A stretch of 64,000 nt of DNA from Synechocystis sp. PCC 6714 (GCF_000478825.2 NZ_CP007542.1:3100001-3164000), one strand, 5' to 3'. Positions 25,579 through 35,933 are shown, counted from the first letter of the stretch. Program-made: numbers and translations. Notes: generated by a model from the letters alone, not told the origin.

Positions 25579-28500
25579 TCAATCCGATGCCTCGGCTTGG
25601 TAGTCCACTGGGGTGGCGGAGAGGGTAAGCAACTGACGGAGTTTGTCGGTATCCAGACGGGTAAGCCAATTTTCCCCCGCATCCACGGTTTGTTCTGCTA
25701 ATTGTTGTTTGTCGGCCATCATGGCGTTGATTTTTTCTTCCAGAGTGCCTGTGCAAACAAATTTGTGCACCTGGACGTTGCGGGTTTGGCCAATGCGAAA
25801 AGCTCGATCCGTAGCCTGGTTTTCCACCGCCGGATTCCACCACCGGTCCACATGGAACACATGGTTAGCCCTGGTGAGATTCAACCCTGTGCCCCCGGCC
25901 TTGAGGGAAAGAATAAATAAATGGGGACTGTGGGGGTCCTGCTGGAACCGTTCCACCAAAGCTTGCCGTTGAGCTGCTGGAGTGCCCCCGTGGAGATAGA
26001 GCACCTCTTGGTTAAAGTATTTTTCCAGATAGGGTTTGAGCAGATGGCCCCAACTGGCAAATTGGGTAAAAATTAGTGCTCGATCGCCTTCGCTGATGAT
26101 TTCTTCGAGCATTTCTGCTAAACGGATCAGTTTGCCGGAGTGGTGCCCGTGGGTAATTTTCGTTTTTTTGAGCAATAGATCGGGATGGTTACAAACCTGT
26201 TTGAGCTTAGTCAATAGGGTGAGAACTAAACCGTGCCGTTGAATGCCTTCACTGTCGGCGATCGCCGTGAGGGATTCCTCCACCAACTGTTGGTATAAAC
26301 CAGCTTGCTCCTGGGAAAGGTCGCAGAATACAGTCATTTCCTGCTTTTCTGGCAGGTCTTGGATAATGGTTTGGTCTGTTTTTAAGCGTCGCAAAATAAA
26401 CGGCCGCACCAAATTACGCAAAATCAGCAACGACTGGCGATCGCCAAATTTTTCGATGGGATTGGCAAAGCGTCGTTGGAAAAAACTCTGATTGCCCAGG
26501 AAGCCGGGATTTAAAAATTCCAAAATAGACCACAGTTCCGTCAATCGATTTTCCACCGGAGTCCCCGTGAGGGCAATGCGAAAACCCGCTGGCAATTGCC
26601 GGGCCGCCTGGGACTGTTTGGCCTGGGGATTTTTGATATTTTGGGCTTCGTCCAGCACTATCCCCTGCCAGTCCACCAATTTCAGACTGCTAAAATCCCT
26701 CTGCAACAGAGCGTAACTGGTAAGGACAATCTGTTGATCTTTGACCTGTTTCACCAACGGTTGCCCCTTTTTACGGCGATCGCCATGGTGCAGAACGGTT
26801 TGTAGTTGGGGGGCAAATTTGTTAATTTCGTGGCACCAATTACTTAGTACGGAAGTAGGGCAAACAATCAGCACCGGCTTAACCAACATATCTTCGGCAG
26901 CTAAATGGAGCAGAAAAGCCAGCAATTGGGGGGTTTTCCCCAGCCCCATATCGTCCGCTAAACAAGCCCCCAGCCCCCATCGTTCCAGAAAAGCTAACCA
27001 GCCTACCCCCCTAGCTTGGTAGGGCCGTAAAGTACCCTGAAAACCCGGTGGGGTGGCAATGGCCTTCACTCCTTCGGGATTGCGGAGGGTATCGATTAAT
27101 TCCTGTAATATCCCCCGGGCGGCAAACTGAGTCACCGGCAGTTTAGAGACGGTTTGTAAATCGCCAATGCTGAGGCGCAGAGCATCTTCCACCGTTAGGG
27201 GCGAAGCAGACTGTTGTTGCTGTAGAATCGCTTTGGCCGCCCGCACGTCCGCCGGTTGCAGGGTAATCCATTCCCCATCCAGCACCACCAGGGGAGATTT
27301 TTGGGCCAGCAACGCCTCAAAGTCTTTGGCAGTCAATAACCGGGCATTGTCCCCGCTACCCATCACCAATTGCAGGTCATAGTTAATTAAACTTTGCAGA
27401 GTTAGCCGCTGGCCCCTTTGCCGTTGCACTTCCCCCACTACTTTTACCCCCAATCGTTTGGCGGTGCCGCCCCGTTCTAACCCCGGTGGTAGAATTACCC
27501 CCAGACCCCGATCTCGCAACTGATGGGCAATGGCCAGGATAAATTCATAGGCTTGGATGGCATCTAGCCCACAACCCGTGGGACAGCGTTCCGTCAAACT
27601 TTTAGCAATGGGTTCGTAAATTTGGGCCGCCACCCCCAACCCCCGCAATAAACTTTCCGCACCCTGGTCAACCCTCCTTCCCTGCCACACCAGGCGATCG
27701 CCGGCCATGGCCCAGAGGGAAGCCGCCGGTAGCCAAAATTCCCCATCATCCAGGGCTTGTAAGCCATAATCGAGTCGCCAAGTTCCCTCCGCATCATCCA
27801 CCGGAGGCTGTAACCGCAGAGCACCCCGCCATTGCCTTTGGGCTAGGGCTTGGTTATTTTTACGACCTAAATAATTCTGGACTGGCAGATACCAATGGTC
27901 TAAGGATGTGGCTAATCGTTGTAAGGCTTTACCATAACCGAGGGAGGTTTGCCCCCCATGGGTTAATCCCCGGAGCCAATCATTCAACCAGGCTTCTTTA
28001 ACATTGGCTAGGCTGGGACTGACGGTACCAATTTGGGCTTGCAATAATTGTTGTAGTAAATCCACCACCAACATTTGGGTCTCCTGGGGGCCCGCCAGGT
28101 TGGCCAAGGCACAGGCCGGAACCCTCTGACTAAATTGGGCTAAATGGGTTTGGTCTTGAATGCTATCGAGGATGGGAATCCATTGGGCATAGTAATTACC
28201 GTCCTCCCCCCTTTGCTCCAGCCCCGGCACAAATTTACCCCGTAGGACCAAATCTAAGCACCAGCGCTGCAGTTGACCATAAAAGTAGAATTCCGATCCT
28301 AAGTTAGCTAAGGCTTGACCCCCCAGGGGAAGAGATTGCAGTAACGTTAACGTCTGGCTTGGGGTCAGATTCACCCCAGTTACTTGCCACGATCGCCAGT
28401 GGAGATATTTCGCATCCATGGCCACGGGGTCTTGCCCTGTAACAAAGGGCAGGGAAGTTTTTTGCTGACGATGGCTTGGTAAATGCAGTGTTAAAGTTTG

Positions 28501-28698
28501 CTCCGTTACCTTGTCCTCTGGGGGAAAAGCAAGGGGCACATTCGACCAAGTTTGAACCAATGCCGGTGGGTCTAACGCAAAGGGATGGCGATCGCCGACG
28601 GTTTCCGGTAGAGGAGTACCCCAGGTATCGGCCCAAAGAAAAAGTTTGCCGCTGTTTTCCCCGTGGGAAGGTTGCCAATTACCGTGGATAGTCGCCAT
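25579..28698 (-). CDS. SNF2-family helicase-like ATPase
   Basis: 1039 residues. A long N-terminal SNF2-associated bacterial domain (about 1-520) is followed by a DEXH ATPase core (Walker A in LADDMGLGKTPQ, Walker B LDEAQNIKN, motif III ALTGTPVENR) and a helicase C domain (about 860-1000; FILSLKAGGTGLNLTRA, ATDRAFRIGQT). These are double-strand DNA translocases of the bacterial Snf2/HepA type; the target in cyanobacteria is unknown. Transcribed alone, convergent with apcF and divergent from the rhomboid-like gene. Confidence 0.92.
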   Translation of the reverse strand: MATIHGNWQPSHGENSGKLFLWADTWGTPLPETVGDRHPFALDPPALVQTWSNVPLAFPPEDKVTEQTLTLHLPSHRQQKTSLPFVTGQDPVAMDAKYLHWRSWQVTGVNLTPSQTLTLLQSLPLGGQALANLGSEFYFYGQLQRWCLDLVLRGKFVPGLEQRGEDGNYYAQWIPILDSIQDQTHLAQFSQRVPACALANLAGPQETQMLVVDLLQQLLQAQIGTVSPSLANVKEAWLNDWLRGLTHGGQTSLGYGKALQRLATSLDHWYLPVQNYLGRKNNQALAQRQWRGALRLQPPVDDAEGTWRLDYGLQALDDGEFWLPAASLWAMAGDRLVWQGRRVDQGAESLLRGLGVAAQIYEPIAKSLTERCPTGCGLDAIQAYEFILAIAHQLRDRGLGVILPPGLERGGTAKRLGVKVVGEVQRQRGQRLTLQSLINYDLQLVMGSGDNARLLTAKDFEALLAQKSPLVVLDGEWITLQPADVRAAKAILQQQQSASPLTVEDALRLSIGDLQTVSKLPVTQFAARGILQELIDTLRNPEGVKAIATPPGFQGTLRPYQARGVGWLAFLERWGLGACLADDMGLGKTPQLLAFLLHLAAEDMLVKPVLIVCPTSVLSNWCHEINKFAPQLQTVLHHGDRRKKGQPLVKQVKDQQIVLTSYALLQRDFSSLKLVDWQGIVLDEAQNIKNPQAKQSQAARQLPAGFRIALTGTPVENRLTELWSILEFLNPGFLGNQSFFQRRFANPIEKFGDRQSLLILRNLVRPFILRRLKTDQTIIQDLPEKQEMTVFCDLSQEQAGLYQQLVEESLTAIADSEGIQRHGLVLTLLTKLKQVCNHPDLLLKKTKITHGHHSGKLIRLAEMLEEIISEGDRALIFTQFASWGHLLKPYLEKYFNQEVLYLHGGTPAAQRQALVERFQQDPHSPHLFILSLKAGGTGLNLTRANHVFHVDRWWNPAVENQATDRAFRIGQTRNVQVHKFVCTGTLEEKINAMMADKQQLAEQTVDAGENWLTRLDTDKLRQLLTLSATPVDYQAEASD

Positions 28699-28802
28699 AG
28701 GATCTAGTTTCTGGTCTGTCCCATTCTAGGGCGATTAGTTATTCTTGATTAAGGATAGGTCCCTGTCCCTGCTAACCTCAGCCACCACCGCCCATCATTG
28801 CC

Positions 28803-29399
28803 ATGAGTCAAAGTACCAAAACTCCCTTGCGGGCCACCCTACAAAATCAGTTCTCGATTATTGTCAGTTTTCTAGCCATTTTTTGGCTATTGGAAATTTT
28901 GGATGCATTTGTTTTTCAGGGCAGTTTGGACCAATTCGGCATTTATCCCCGCTCCCTAGAAGGTCTGAGGGGAATCTTGTTTGCCCCCTTTCTCCATGCC
29001 GACTTCGGCCATTTAATCGCCAACAGCGTTCCCTTTGTTGTTCTAGCTTGGTTGGTGATGCTCCAGGAAGTAAGCGATTTTTGGATTGTAACCATTATTA
29101 CCATGGCGGTGGGAGGCCTAGGGGTTTGGCTCATTGCGCCCCCTAACACTGTCACCGTTGGGGCCAGCATTTTGATTTTTGGTTACCTGGGATTTTTATT
29201 ATTGCGGGGTTGGTTCCAAAAAAATCTCGCTTCCATTGTTCTTTCCATCGTTGTCTTAGTTCTCTACGGCAGTGCTCTCTGGGGCTTACTTCCCGGTCGG
29301 CCGGGGGTTTCTTGGCAGGGCCATTTATTCGGCTTCATTGGTGGGGCGATCGCCGCCTGGTTAATTGCCAGGGAAAAACACTACTACGGCAAAAATTAA
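28803..29399 (+). CDS. Rhomboid-family membrane protein
   Basis: 198 residues, about six helices. Rhomboid fold landmarks: HADFGHLIANSVPF (helix 2 His/Asn block), TVGASILIFGYLG (catalytic Ser region, normally GxSG/GxSx) and QGHLFGFIGGAIAAW (catalytic His). The Ser and His are present, but the residue after Ser is Ile where most active members have Gly, so activity is uncertain. Intramembrane serine protease or inactive relative. Confidence 0.8.
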   Translation: MSQSTKTPLRATLQNQFSIIVSFLAIFWLLEILDAFVFQGSLDQFGIYPRSLEGLRGILFAPFLHADFGHLIANSVPFVVLAWLVMLQEVSDFWIVTIITMAVGGLGVWLIAPPNTVTVGASILIFGYLGFLLLRGWFQKNLASIVLSIVVLVLYGSALWGLLPGRPGVSWQGHLFGFIGGAIAAWLIAREKHYYGKN

Positions 29400-29419
29400 A
29401 GCGGGAAAAATTGCCCTGA

Positions 29420-31363
29420 TCAGCAATGGTGTTGTCTCCCCACAGATTCTTCCGATGACGACTTTTGTTTGAGAATCAATAGGGTGACATCATCCTCCGC
29501 CGGTTGATCTCCCAAAAAATGTTTCAAATCGGCGATCGCCTGGTGACGAATTTCCTCCGGGGTCTGGTGTCGGTATAGGGAAAGCACTGTTTGGAGCCGT
29601 TCTATGCCATAAAATTCCCTCTGACCATTCATTGCTTCGGTGATGCCATCGGTGTAGAGCACAGCCAAATCACCGCTATTTAAACTAATTTCCCGCTCCG
29701 TCACAAAGGCACTAATATCTTGTTCCAAACCCAGGGGGAAACCCAATTCAAAAGTATCAATCTGTTCCGTTTCCCCAGTGCTGCGGATAATCAACACCTC
29801 CTCATGTTGCCCACTCAAACGGATTAGCCCCGCTTCATATTGCAACAAGCTTAAGGTCATATTTTTAGAAGACCCCATGCGCCTGGTGTTTTCGTAGATG
29901 GTACGGTTCATGGCACTCAACAATTTGACCGGATCTGTTACCCCATGTTCTAACAAAGTCCGCAGGGCGGTTTGGGCCATAATCATCACCAAACTACTTT
30001 CTAGGTCATGGCCGGTGACATCCCCAATGCTGATGCGAACTTGACCGTTGGTTTGCAATACGTCGTAATAATCTCCTCCCACCTCAGTGGCGGGCTCCAT
30101 GAAACCAGCAATTTCTAGCCCTGCCACCGCCGCTAATTCCTGTTCCGAAGGCATTAGCATCTGTTGCAATTGTCGGGTAATGTCGATTTCCGCTTCCAAC
30201 CGTAAATTTTCGTCCTGTAATTTCTCCGTCAGGCAACAGAGGGCATCGGCCACCGTGTTAAAAGCATGGACCACCTCTGCCATTTCGTCCTGGGTTTGCA
30301 ATTCCACCGCTTTCGTTTCCCTCCCCGCCACCATTTTTTCCGCCGCACTACTCAAACTGGCAATGGTGGCCATAACGCTGGCATAAAAGCCCCAAAAGAG
30401 ATAAACGGCGATCGCCAAGGTGGCTAAAACGAAGGTGCTGAGGAGCCATTGCCGTTGCTGGAACCGCTGAATCCTTTGGGACAATAACTGGTCTAATTCG
30501 GGACTAAGCACCCGCCAAAACTGCAAACTGTTCAGTAAACTCCATTGGCTCCGCTGACTTAACCCTGGATCATCGAGCTTGATTTGCCCCGTAATTACCC
30601 TGGTTAAACTTTGATCCAACGCTTCCAGAGCGGTGGCCAAACCGTTCAGGCCACTATCTACCCTGGGTTGTAATTGTTCATTGGCATTGTGGCTAAAGGC
30701 CACCCCAAGGTTGTTTACCAAACTGGTTCTCAACTGGTCTAACTGGGCTTTAATCACCAATAATTGGGATTCCTCCCCAGGGGAAAGTCCCGAACCCCTA
30801 TGGGTGGCGATAATATCGCCCAAATGAGCTAAATCGGTCTGAATCTGGGGCAATTTCAGCAATAGGGCTTCCATCAGGTAATAACTATCCAAATCCGGAT
30901 CGAGGATCAGGTTAGATTGGTTGCCTACCTTGGCCCGCAGAACGGCGATCGCCTGGAGGATGTGCTCCAGTGTTTCTTGTTTTCTGATCTCCCCAACGGT
31001 TGCTAAAGCTTGCTCTAGGTCACCGTAGTCTGTTGCTGTGGCTAACTGTTCTCCCCAGCGGGCTTGGGCCTGGTCTAATTGATCCATAGGAGTTTGCCAA
31101 TGGGCGGACCCCAGGGAAGTGAGGGGTTGCATCAACACCGTTTGCTGTAGTTGTTGGAGAGGATTCAGGTAGGCCAAACCCTGACGTTCCAGTTGGGCAA
31201 ACTGAATTTGACCCTGGATTTCCGACAGCAAAAGAAAAATAGCCAAACCCAAGGGAAGCAAAAAGCAAACACTAATCAGGGCAAATTTTTGGGGATAGTG
31301 CAAACGATTGATCAAGCCCACCGCTGGTTTGAGCACCCTTTGCCCCAGAGTTACCGGCTCCAT
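29420..31363 (-). CDS. Membrane PP2C-type phosphatase with HAMP domain (RsbU-like)
   Basis: 647 residues: N-terminal helix (about 27-47), a large extracytoplasmic helical sensor (about 50-300), a second helix (about 310-330), HAMP and coiled coil (about 330-400), then a SpoIIE/RsbU phosphatase domain (about 420-630). Metal-binding motifs EVGGDYYDV, SIGDVTGHD and LYTDGITEA are intact. It likely dephosphorylates an anti-anti-sigma (STAS) protein in a partner-switching pathway in response to an external signal. Confidence 0.9.
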   Translation of the reverse strand: MEPVTLGQRVLKPAVGLINRLHYPQKFALISVCFLLPLGLAIFLLLSEIQGQIQFAQLERQGLAYLNPLQQLQQTVLMQPLTSLGSAHWQTPMDQLDQAQARWGEQLATATDYGDLEQALATVGEIRKQETLEHILQAIAVLRAKVGNQSNLILDPDLDSYYLMEALLLKLPQIQTDLAHLGDIIATHRGSGLSPGEESQLLVIKAQLDQLRTSLVNNLGVAFSHNANEQLQPRVDSGLNGLATALEALDQSLTRVITGQIKLDDPGLSQRSQWSLLNSLQFWRVLSPELDQLLSQRIQRFQQRQWLLSTFVLATLAIAVYLFWGFYASVMATIASLSSAAEKMVAGRETKAVELQTQDEMAEVVHAFNTVADALCCLTEKLQDENLRLEAEIDITRQLQQMLMPSEQELAAVAGLEIAGFMEPATEVGGDYYDVLQTNGQVRISIGDVTGHDLESSLVMIMAQTALRTLLEHGVTDPVKLLSAMNRTIYENTRRMGSSKNMTLSLLQYEAGLIRLSGQHEEVLIIRSTGETEQIDTFELGFPLGLEQDISAFVTEREISLNSGDLAVLYTDGITEAMNGQREFYGIERLQTVLSLYRHQTPEEIRHQAIADLKHFLGDQPAEDDVTLLILKQKSSSEESVGRQHHC

Positions 31364-31569
31364 AACTTTTTCCTAATCACTGCAACAAAACCATTTTTAA
31401 GACGACCCAGGGCCGCCATTGGCAACCACAGGGTTTTTCCGACCCCAACGCTAACACAATCCTGGGGCCATACCCGTTAAGGAAAATCAATGCCCAACCC
31501 TGGCTTTTGTCATTGCTATGATCAAAAAGCAAAGTCAAACATTCACTTTTCCTTCTTTTTCCCTAGTCC

Positions 31570-33255
31570 ATGCCCCTACCTCGTTTACTGACTATAGTTC
31601 TGGCTGTCAGCTTCATTTTGGGGATGGTGATTTGGCTCATTGATGCTATTCTGCGGCTTTACTCCCAGGTGGCTTGGACTTCCCCTTTTTTGGCAAATAT
31701 TGTCATTTTGCTAATTATCGGGGTACTCACCCTGTTGATTGCCACTTTTTTCTACTATTTCAACCTGGCTAACCAGCCCAAGGATAGTGCAGGTAAAAAA
31801 CGGCGGCGCATTAAATTACCGGAGCAAAAAACGGAAACGGCGGCGGCCAATTTGCAGGCAGTGCGGCGGCAGATGCAACAGATTCAAGACCAGGTAGCCC
31901 AAAGGGCCCTTCTGGAAAAAACTCGCTTAATTGAAGCCCAATTAAAACGGGGCAATTTAAATTTAGTTGTCTTTGGCACTGGAGCGGCGGGAAAAACCTC
32001 TTTGGTCAATGCTTTATTAGGCCAAATCCAAGGGGAAGTGGCCCCGACCATGGGTACTACTACTGCGGGGGAAAAATATTACCTTTACCTGGATGGGGTA
32101 AGCCGGGATTTGGAAATTACGGACACACCGGGCATTTTGGAGGCGGGGGTACGGGGGACAGAACGGGAAACGGCGGCTCGACAATTGGCCACGGAGGCGG
32201 ATCTACTTTTGTTTGTGGTGGATAATGACCTACGCCAGTCGGAATATGAACCCCTCAGGGCGTTGGCTAAAATTGGCAAACGTTCCCTATTAATTCTCAA
32301 CAAGGCTGATCTGTACCCCCCGGAGGAGGTGGAAATACTTTTGCAGACCCTCCGGCAACGGGTCAAAGGCTTTATTCCCCCGGAAGATGTGGTGGCGATC
32401 GCCGCTCGACCCCAGGATGTGGCCATTCAACCGGGGTTAATGATGAGGCCCGATCCGGAAATTGAGCCTTTGGTGAAACGTTTGGTGGCTGTGCTCCGCA
32501 GTGATGGGGATGACCTGATGGCGGATAACATTCTGTTGCAGTCCCAACGGCTGGGGGATGAAGCTCGGCAAATTATTGAACAACAACGGCAACGGGAAGC
32601 GATGAAAATTATTGACCGTTACCAGTGGATTGGGGCCGGGGCCATTGCGGTTACACCTCTGCCGGTGATTGATCTTTTAGCGACTACGGCCATCAATGCC
32701 CAAATGGTGGTGGAGATCGGTCGGGTCTATGGCTGTGAAATCGACGGCGATCGGGGTAAGGAGTTGGCCATTTCCCTGGGTAAAACCTTTGTGGGTTTAG
32801 GCATTGTCAAAGGAGCGGTGGAGTTGATGGCCCAAGCAATGCAGTTGCAACTCACCACCTACATCATCGGCAAAGCGATCCAGGGCATAACCGCAGGCTA
32901 TCTAACCCGCATTGCTGGTAAAAGTTTTATTCAATATTTTCGCCAGGACCAGGACTGGGGCGATGGTGGTGTGGCGGAAGTGGTGCAACAGCAATTTCAA
33001 CTCAGTCGCAAAGATGAATTTATCCAAGCCTTTGTTCAGCAGGCGATCGCCAAGGTGGTGGAACCCCTGGAGGATTTTTGGGTTAAAGAGACCGTTGACA
33101 GTCCCCCAGAACAGCTAGAACCGTTGCCAGAATTAGAGAATTTAATTGCTTTGGAAGAAGAATTAATCGAAGCCACCCCACCGGAGCCGGAAGTTTACCG
33201 TACCCGTTACGCCGATTGGGATAGTCCCCCACCCCAACGCCAGGATGATTGGTGA
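31570..33255 (+). CDS. Membrane-associated GTPase with DUF697 domain
   Basis: 561 residues. Two N-terminal helices (about 7-27 and 43-63), a coiled coil (about 90-125), then an Era/YfjP-type GTPase domain: P-loop GTGAAGKTS, switch GTTTAGE, DTPGI, NKAD. The C-terminal DUF697 domain contains hydrophobic helices (PLPVIDLLATTAINAQMVVEIG). Related proteins sit at membranes and may act in membrane remodelling or cell-cycle events; the exact role is unknown. Confidence 0.88.
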   Translation: MPLPRLLTIVLAVSFILGMVIWLIDAILRLYSQVAWTSPFLANIVILLIIGVLTLLIATFFYYFNLANQPKDSAGKKRRRIKLPEQKTETAAANLQAVRRQMQQIQDQVAQRALLEKTRLIEAQLKRGNLNLVVFGTGAAGKTSLVNALLGQIQGEVAPTMGTTTAGEKYYLYLDGVSRDLEITDTPGILEAGVRGTERETAARQLATEADLLLFVVDNDLRQSEYEPLRALAKIGKRSLLILNKADLYPPEEVEILLQTLRQRVKGFIPPEDVVAIAARPQDVAIQPGLMMRPDPEIEPLVKRLVAVLRSDGDDLMADNILLQSQRLGDEARQIIEQQRQREAMKIIDRYQWIGAGAIAVTPLPVIDLLATTAINAQMVVEIGRVYGCEIDGDRGKELAISLGKTFVGLGIVKGAVELMAQAMQLQLTTYIIGKAIQGITAGYLTRIAGKSFIQYFRQDQDWGDGGVAEVVQQQFQLSRKDEFIQAFVQQAIAKVVEPLEDFWVKETVDSPPEQLEPLPELENLIALEEELIEATPPEPEVYRTRYADWDSPPPQRQDDW

Positions 33256-33321
33256 ATGAATCTTTCACCCGGATTTGATTAGAAATTCAGTGGAGAAACA
33301 AAAAAGACGACCCCCCCAAAA

Positions 33322-33331
33322 GGCGATCGCC
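33322..33331. repeat. HIP1 palindrome (example of a dispersed repeat)
   Basis: GGCGATCGCC between the GTPase and psbO genes. The octamer GCGATCGC occurs in most kilobases of this window, in and between genes, for example near 1283, 1486, 17839, 21849, 24422 and 55103. It is the well-known highly iterated palindrome of many cyanobacteria. By my hand count it is sparser (about five copies) between 5.2 and 16.5 kb. Confidence 0.9.
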
Positions 33332-33389
33332 AAATAATTCAGCTCGTTAGGGTAATCAACTCGAACCAGTCAGTTACCCACGGAAATGA

Positions 33390-34214
33390 TTAAGCATCGG
33401 TGTCAACCCGACCGTAGAAAATACCCCGGACTTTAACATCGAGGGGTTCCTTCGCACCCAAATCGGTGTCGGAAGGTTGCTCACTTTCAAAAATACCGGC
33501 AATTTCCCCAGTGGAACCATCAACCTGGGTCACCTGCAAGGAAAGGGTTCCTTTACCCAAGGGGGTTTCCTTCTTATTAGTACGGAAATTGTCCGCCGCC
33601 GAAGGCAGAGCTACCGCATTGTCATAGCCGGTATACAGACCCCGGGCTTTGGGATCCAAGAAACCAGCACCCCGGTAGGAAGGTACGTTGAAGTCGCCAA
33701 CAAAATCCGTGGAACTGTTGATGGAAGTGAAACCAGGCTCCGTTGTGCCAGTGAAATTTTTCACCGTGAAAAAGAAGGGTACTTCTTCACCACCGGGTAA
33801 CAACACCGTGATTGGTTGGAAATCAATGCCATCTTTCTCTTTAAAAGTCAGCGTGCCATCAGCAGCCACGGCAATGGTGCCCCGGATTTGTTCTAGGCTA
33901 GTGGTTTGACGGGTCAGAACCTTACCTTTAACGTATTCAGGCTTTTGGCGTTTATTAACGGGTTCTTCCTTAACAAAATACTCCTGGGGTTCCATGCAGA
34001 AGTCGGAAACGAAATATTTACTATTCGGTTCCACCTCAATGGTGCCTCTGGTGAAGGAAGAAATTTCAGGGCAAACGTTAGCTAGGCCCGTATTTAGAAT
34101 GTCATCGTAGGTAAGCTGGCTCTTATCAACCGCAAAGGCACTGCCGCTATAGAAAAACGTTAGTAGACCAAAGCAGACTGAAAGCAAAGCCATAATAGAC
34201 GGACGAAACCTCAT
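33390..34214 (-). CDS. psbO: Photosystem II manganese-stabilising protein PsbO
   Basis: Extrinsic 33-kDa protein on the lumenal side of photosystem II that stabilises the Mn4CaO5 cluster. 274 residues: signal peptide 1-28 (cleavage after SGSAFA, mature start VDKSQLTYDDI), then the eight-stranded barrel. The disulfide cysteines appear in ANVCPEISS and SDFCMEPQE. GAGG Shine-Dalgarno lies 6-7 bases before the ATG. Transcribed alone; the 265-bp region upstream should hold its promoter. Confidence 0.96.
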   Translation of the reverse strand: MRFRPSIMALLSVCFGLLTFFYSGSAFAVDKSQLTYDDILNTGLANVCPEISSFTRGTIEVEPNSKYFVSDFCMEPQEYFVKEEPVNKRQKPEYVKGKVLTRQTTSLEQIRGTIAVAADGTLTFKEKDGIDFQPITVLLPGGEEVPFFFTVKNFTGTTEPGFTSINSSTDFVGDFNVPSYRGAGFLDPKARGLYTGYDNAVALPSAADNFRTNKKETPLGKGTLSLQVTQVDGSTGEIAGIFESEQPSDTDLGAKEPLDVKVRGIFYGRVDTDA

Positions 34215-34480
34215 GGTTTAACCTCGCTTAAGTCAATCTCAAATTTTTTGTCTTTTTCAGGCCTTGTCCGGCTCCAGACTTACACGCATGCAACCCTAGG
34301 GATTATGGACAAAATAGGCTTATTTTAACGAGATCCACTCTACCAAACTTTCGTTACCTTACCAGCCCAGGTCTGGGGGTGAACAATTTCAGAACAGGGC
34401 CTTGGCCACAAACCACTATCATTTGGGTTGGCGTTTGTTTGTGAACAGCCCATTTGCCTAACTGAGCTTTACTGGAATCA

Positions 34481-34816
34481 ATGGAATCGATCAACCAAAA
34501 ATTATCTCTAACTCCTGAGTTGGAAGCCCTCATTGCCACCACCGAAGCCCTGGCGGAAAATTATCAGGATGACCACGACCGTTTGCTACAACTCCTAAGG
34601 GTTCTGGAATCTCTCCACCGTCGCATTCGCATTGACTATTTTGAACCGGCTTTGCCCAACACTCGTCGGGGTCTGTATGGCTTATTACGGGATATAGAAG
34701 AAAGTGGCGGTTGGCCCTATATTGAGCGGGGCAAACTGACCCATTTCATCAAAAATTTGCAGGAAAGCCTGGAACAGGAGGTGGAGTCCCTGGGGGAATT
34801 GGAGGAGTTGGATTAG
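34481..34816 (+). CDS. Conserved small hypothetical protein
   Basis: 111 residues, acidic, predicted helical (LTPELEALIATTEALAENYQ..., RIRIDYFEPALPNTRRGLYG). No signal peptide or membrane segment. I have no named family for it, but the normal codon use and HIP1-rich context support a real core gene. The tRNA-Gln gene follows 70 bp downstream on the other strand. Confidence 0.7.
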   Translation: MESINQKLSLTPELEALIATTEALAENYQDDHDRLLQLLRVLESLHRRIRIDYFEPALPNTRRGLYGLLRDIEESGGWPYIERGKLTHFIKNLQESLEQEVESLGELEELD

Positions 34817-34885
34817 CCAAAGCCGTCCCCACAAAGAAACTAGGCTACGGGATTAGTAGGACAAAAAACTTCAATAACCTTGGAA

Positions 34886-34957
34886 CTGGGGTGCTAGGAT
34901 TCGAACCTAGGAATGGCGGGACCAAAACCCGCTGCCTTACCGCTTGGCTACACCCCA
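34886..34957 (-). tRNA. trnQ: tRNA-Gln (anticodon UUG)
   Basis: 72-nt tRNA on the minus strand starting TGGGGTG. Acceptor stem TGGGGTG / CACCCCA with discriminator G; D-loop AGCGGTAAGGC; anticodon stem GCGGG / CCCGC around loop TTTTGGT (anticodon TTG); T-arm CTAGG-TTCGAAT-CCTAG. CCA is not encoded. Confidence 0.96.
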
Positions 34958-35132
34958 TTGATTAACCTTTGCTATTCTACCAGCACTGTTCCGAGTTCTG
35001 TCAAGCTCCCCTGAAAAATTTGCCTTTGGGCTGCAAACCATGGTTTTGACTAGGGGAACTAACCCGTTTCCATTTCACCCAAAGTACCAACGAGGTTAAA
35101 CTGGGCGAGAAACAATCATTGCCAACGGCTCT

Positions 35133-35933
35133 ATGGAATGGTTCGCCATTGCTCTGTCCACTTTTCTCACCTTCCTTGCTCCCATCAACTTCATCGGCGA
35201 TCAAGTCATAGCCAACCAGATTCGCCAGCGGGTTCATCGGGTGGAAGACCTATCCGTGCGGGTGGATAATGCCCCCAACTACCAACTGATCCAGGGCAAA
35301 ATCCAGCGGGTTCGCCTTGCCAGTCGGGGTCTGGAAATATTGCCCAGCCTACGGATTGAACAACTGCAATTGGAAACCGATCCCATTGACGTGGATTTGC
35401 AAGCTCTGCGGGAAAATCGCAACCTCCCGGGGTTGAGACAAGCCCTACGGCAACCATTCCAGGGAGCGGCGGAACTGGTGCTCACCGAAGCAGATGTCAA
35501 TAAAGCTCTGCAAAATCCCACTGTTAAAGAACGGTTACAAAAACAAATTGACCAAAGGGTGCCGGCAGATGTACCTCGATTTCAACTGCTCAATGCCCAG
35601 GTGGATTTCCTCGAAGGCGATCGCCTAGGTATTAACTTAGAATTGGGGCAACAACTAGAACCCAATGCTGAGCTAGAAAAATTAGCCATTGCCATCGAAA
35701 CTGGTATTTCCATCCAAAACGGCGATCGATTAATCCTGGTGGACCCCAGTGCTATTCTCAATGGCCGCCGTATCAACACTAATGTTCTCAGTAGCATCAT
35801 CGGCAGTTTTAGCGATAACCTCAGCCTAAAAAGATTAGAAAACCGGGGCATCACCGCCAGAATTTTACGGTATGACATCAGCCCGGACGAATTTAGCTTT
35901 AGCGCCTTTGGTAGCATTGCACCGGAAAAATAA
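35133..35933 (+). CDS. DUF2993 (LmeA-like) exported protein
   Basis: 266 residues starting at ATG 35133. A hydrophobic N-terminus (MEWFAIALSTFLTFLAPINFI) acts as signal or anchor. The body resembles the DUF2993/LmeA phospholipid-binding beta-rich fold: ADVNKALQNPTVKERLQKQ and LVDPSAILNGRRI segments are typical. Cyanobacterial members are common and of unknown function, probably lipid-binding at the membrane or in the periplasm. Confidence 0.8.
   Translation: MEWFAIALSTFLTFLAPINFIGDQVIANQIRQRVHRVEDLSVRVDNAPNYQLIQGKIQRVRLASRGLEILPSLRIEQLQLETDPIDVDLQALRENRNLPGLRQALRQPFQGAAELVLTEADVNKALQNPTVKERLQKQIDQRVPADVPRFQLLNAQVDFLEGDRLGINLELGQQLEPNAELEKLAIAIETGISIQNGDRLILVDPSAILNGRRINTNVLSSIIGSFSDNLSLKRLENRGITARILRYDISPDEFSFSAFGSIAPEK

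Noticed and set aside
26036-27022. Chain of plus-strand ORFs opposite the SNF2 gene
   Set aside because: They are antisense shadows of a 1039-codon gene with clear helicase motifs.
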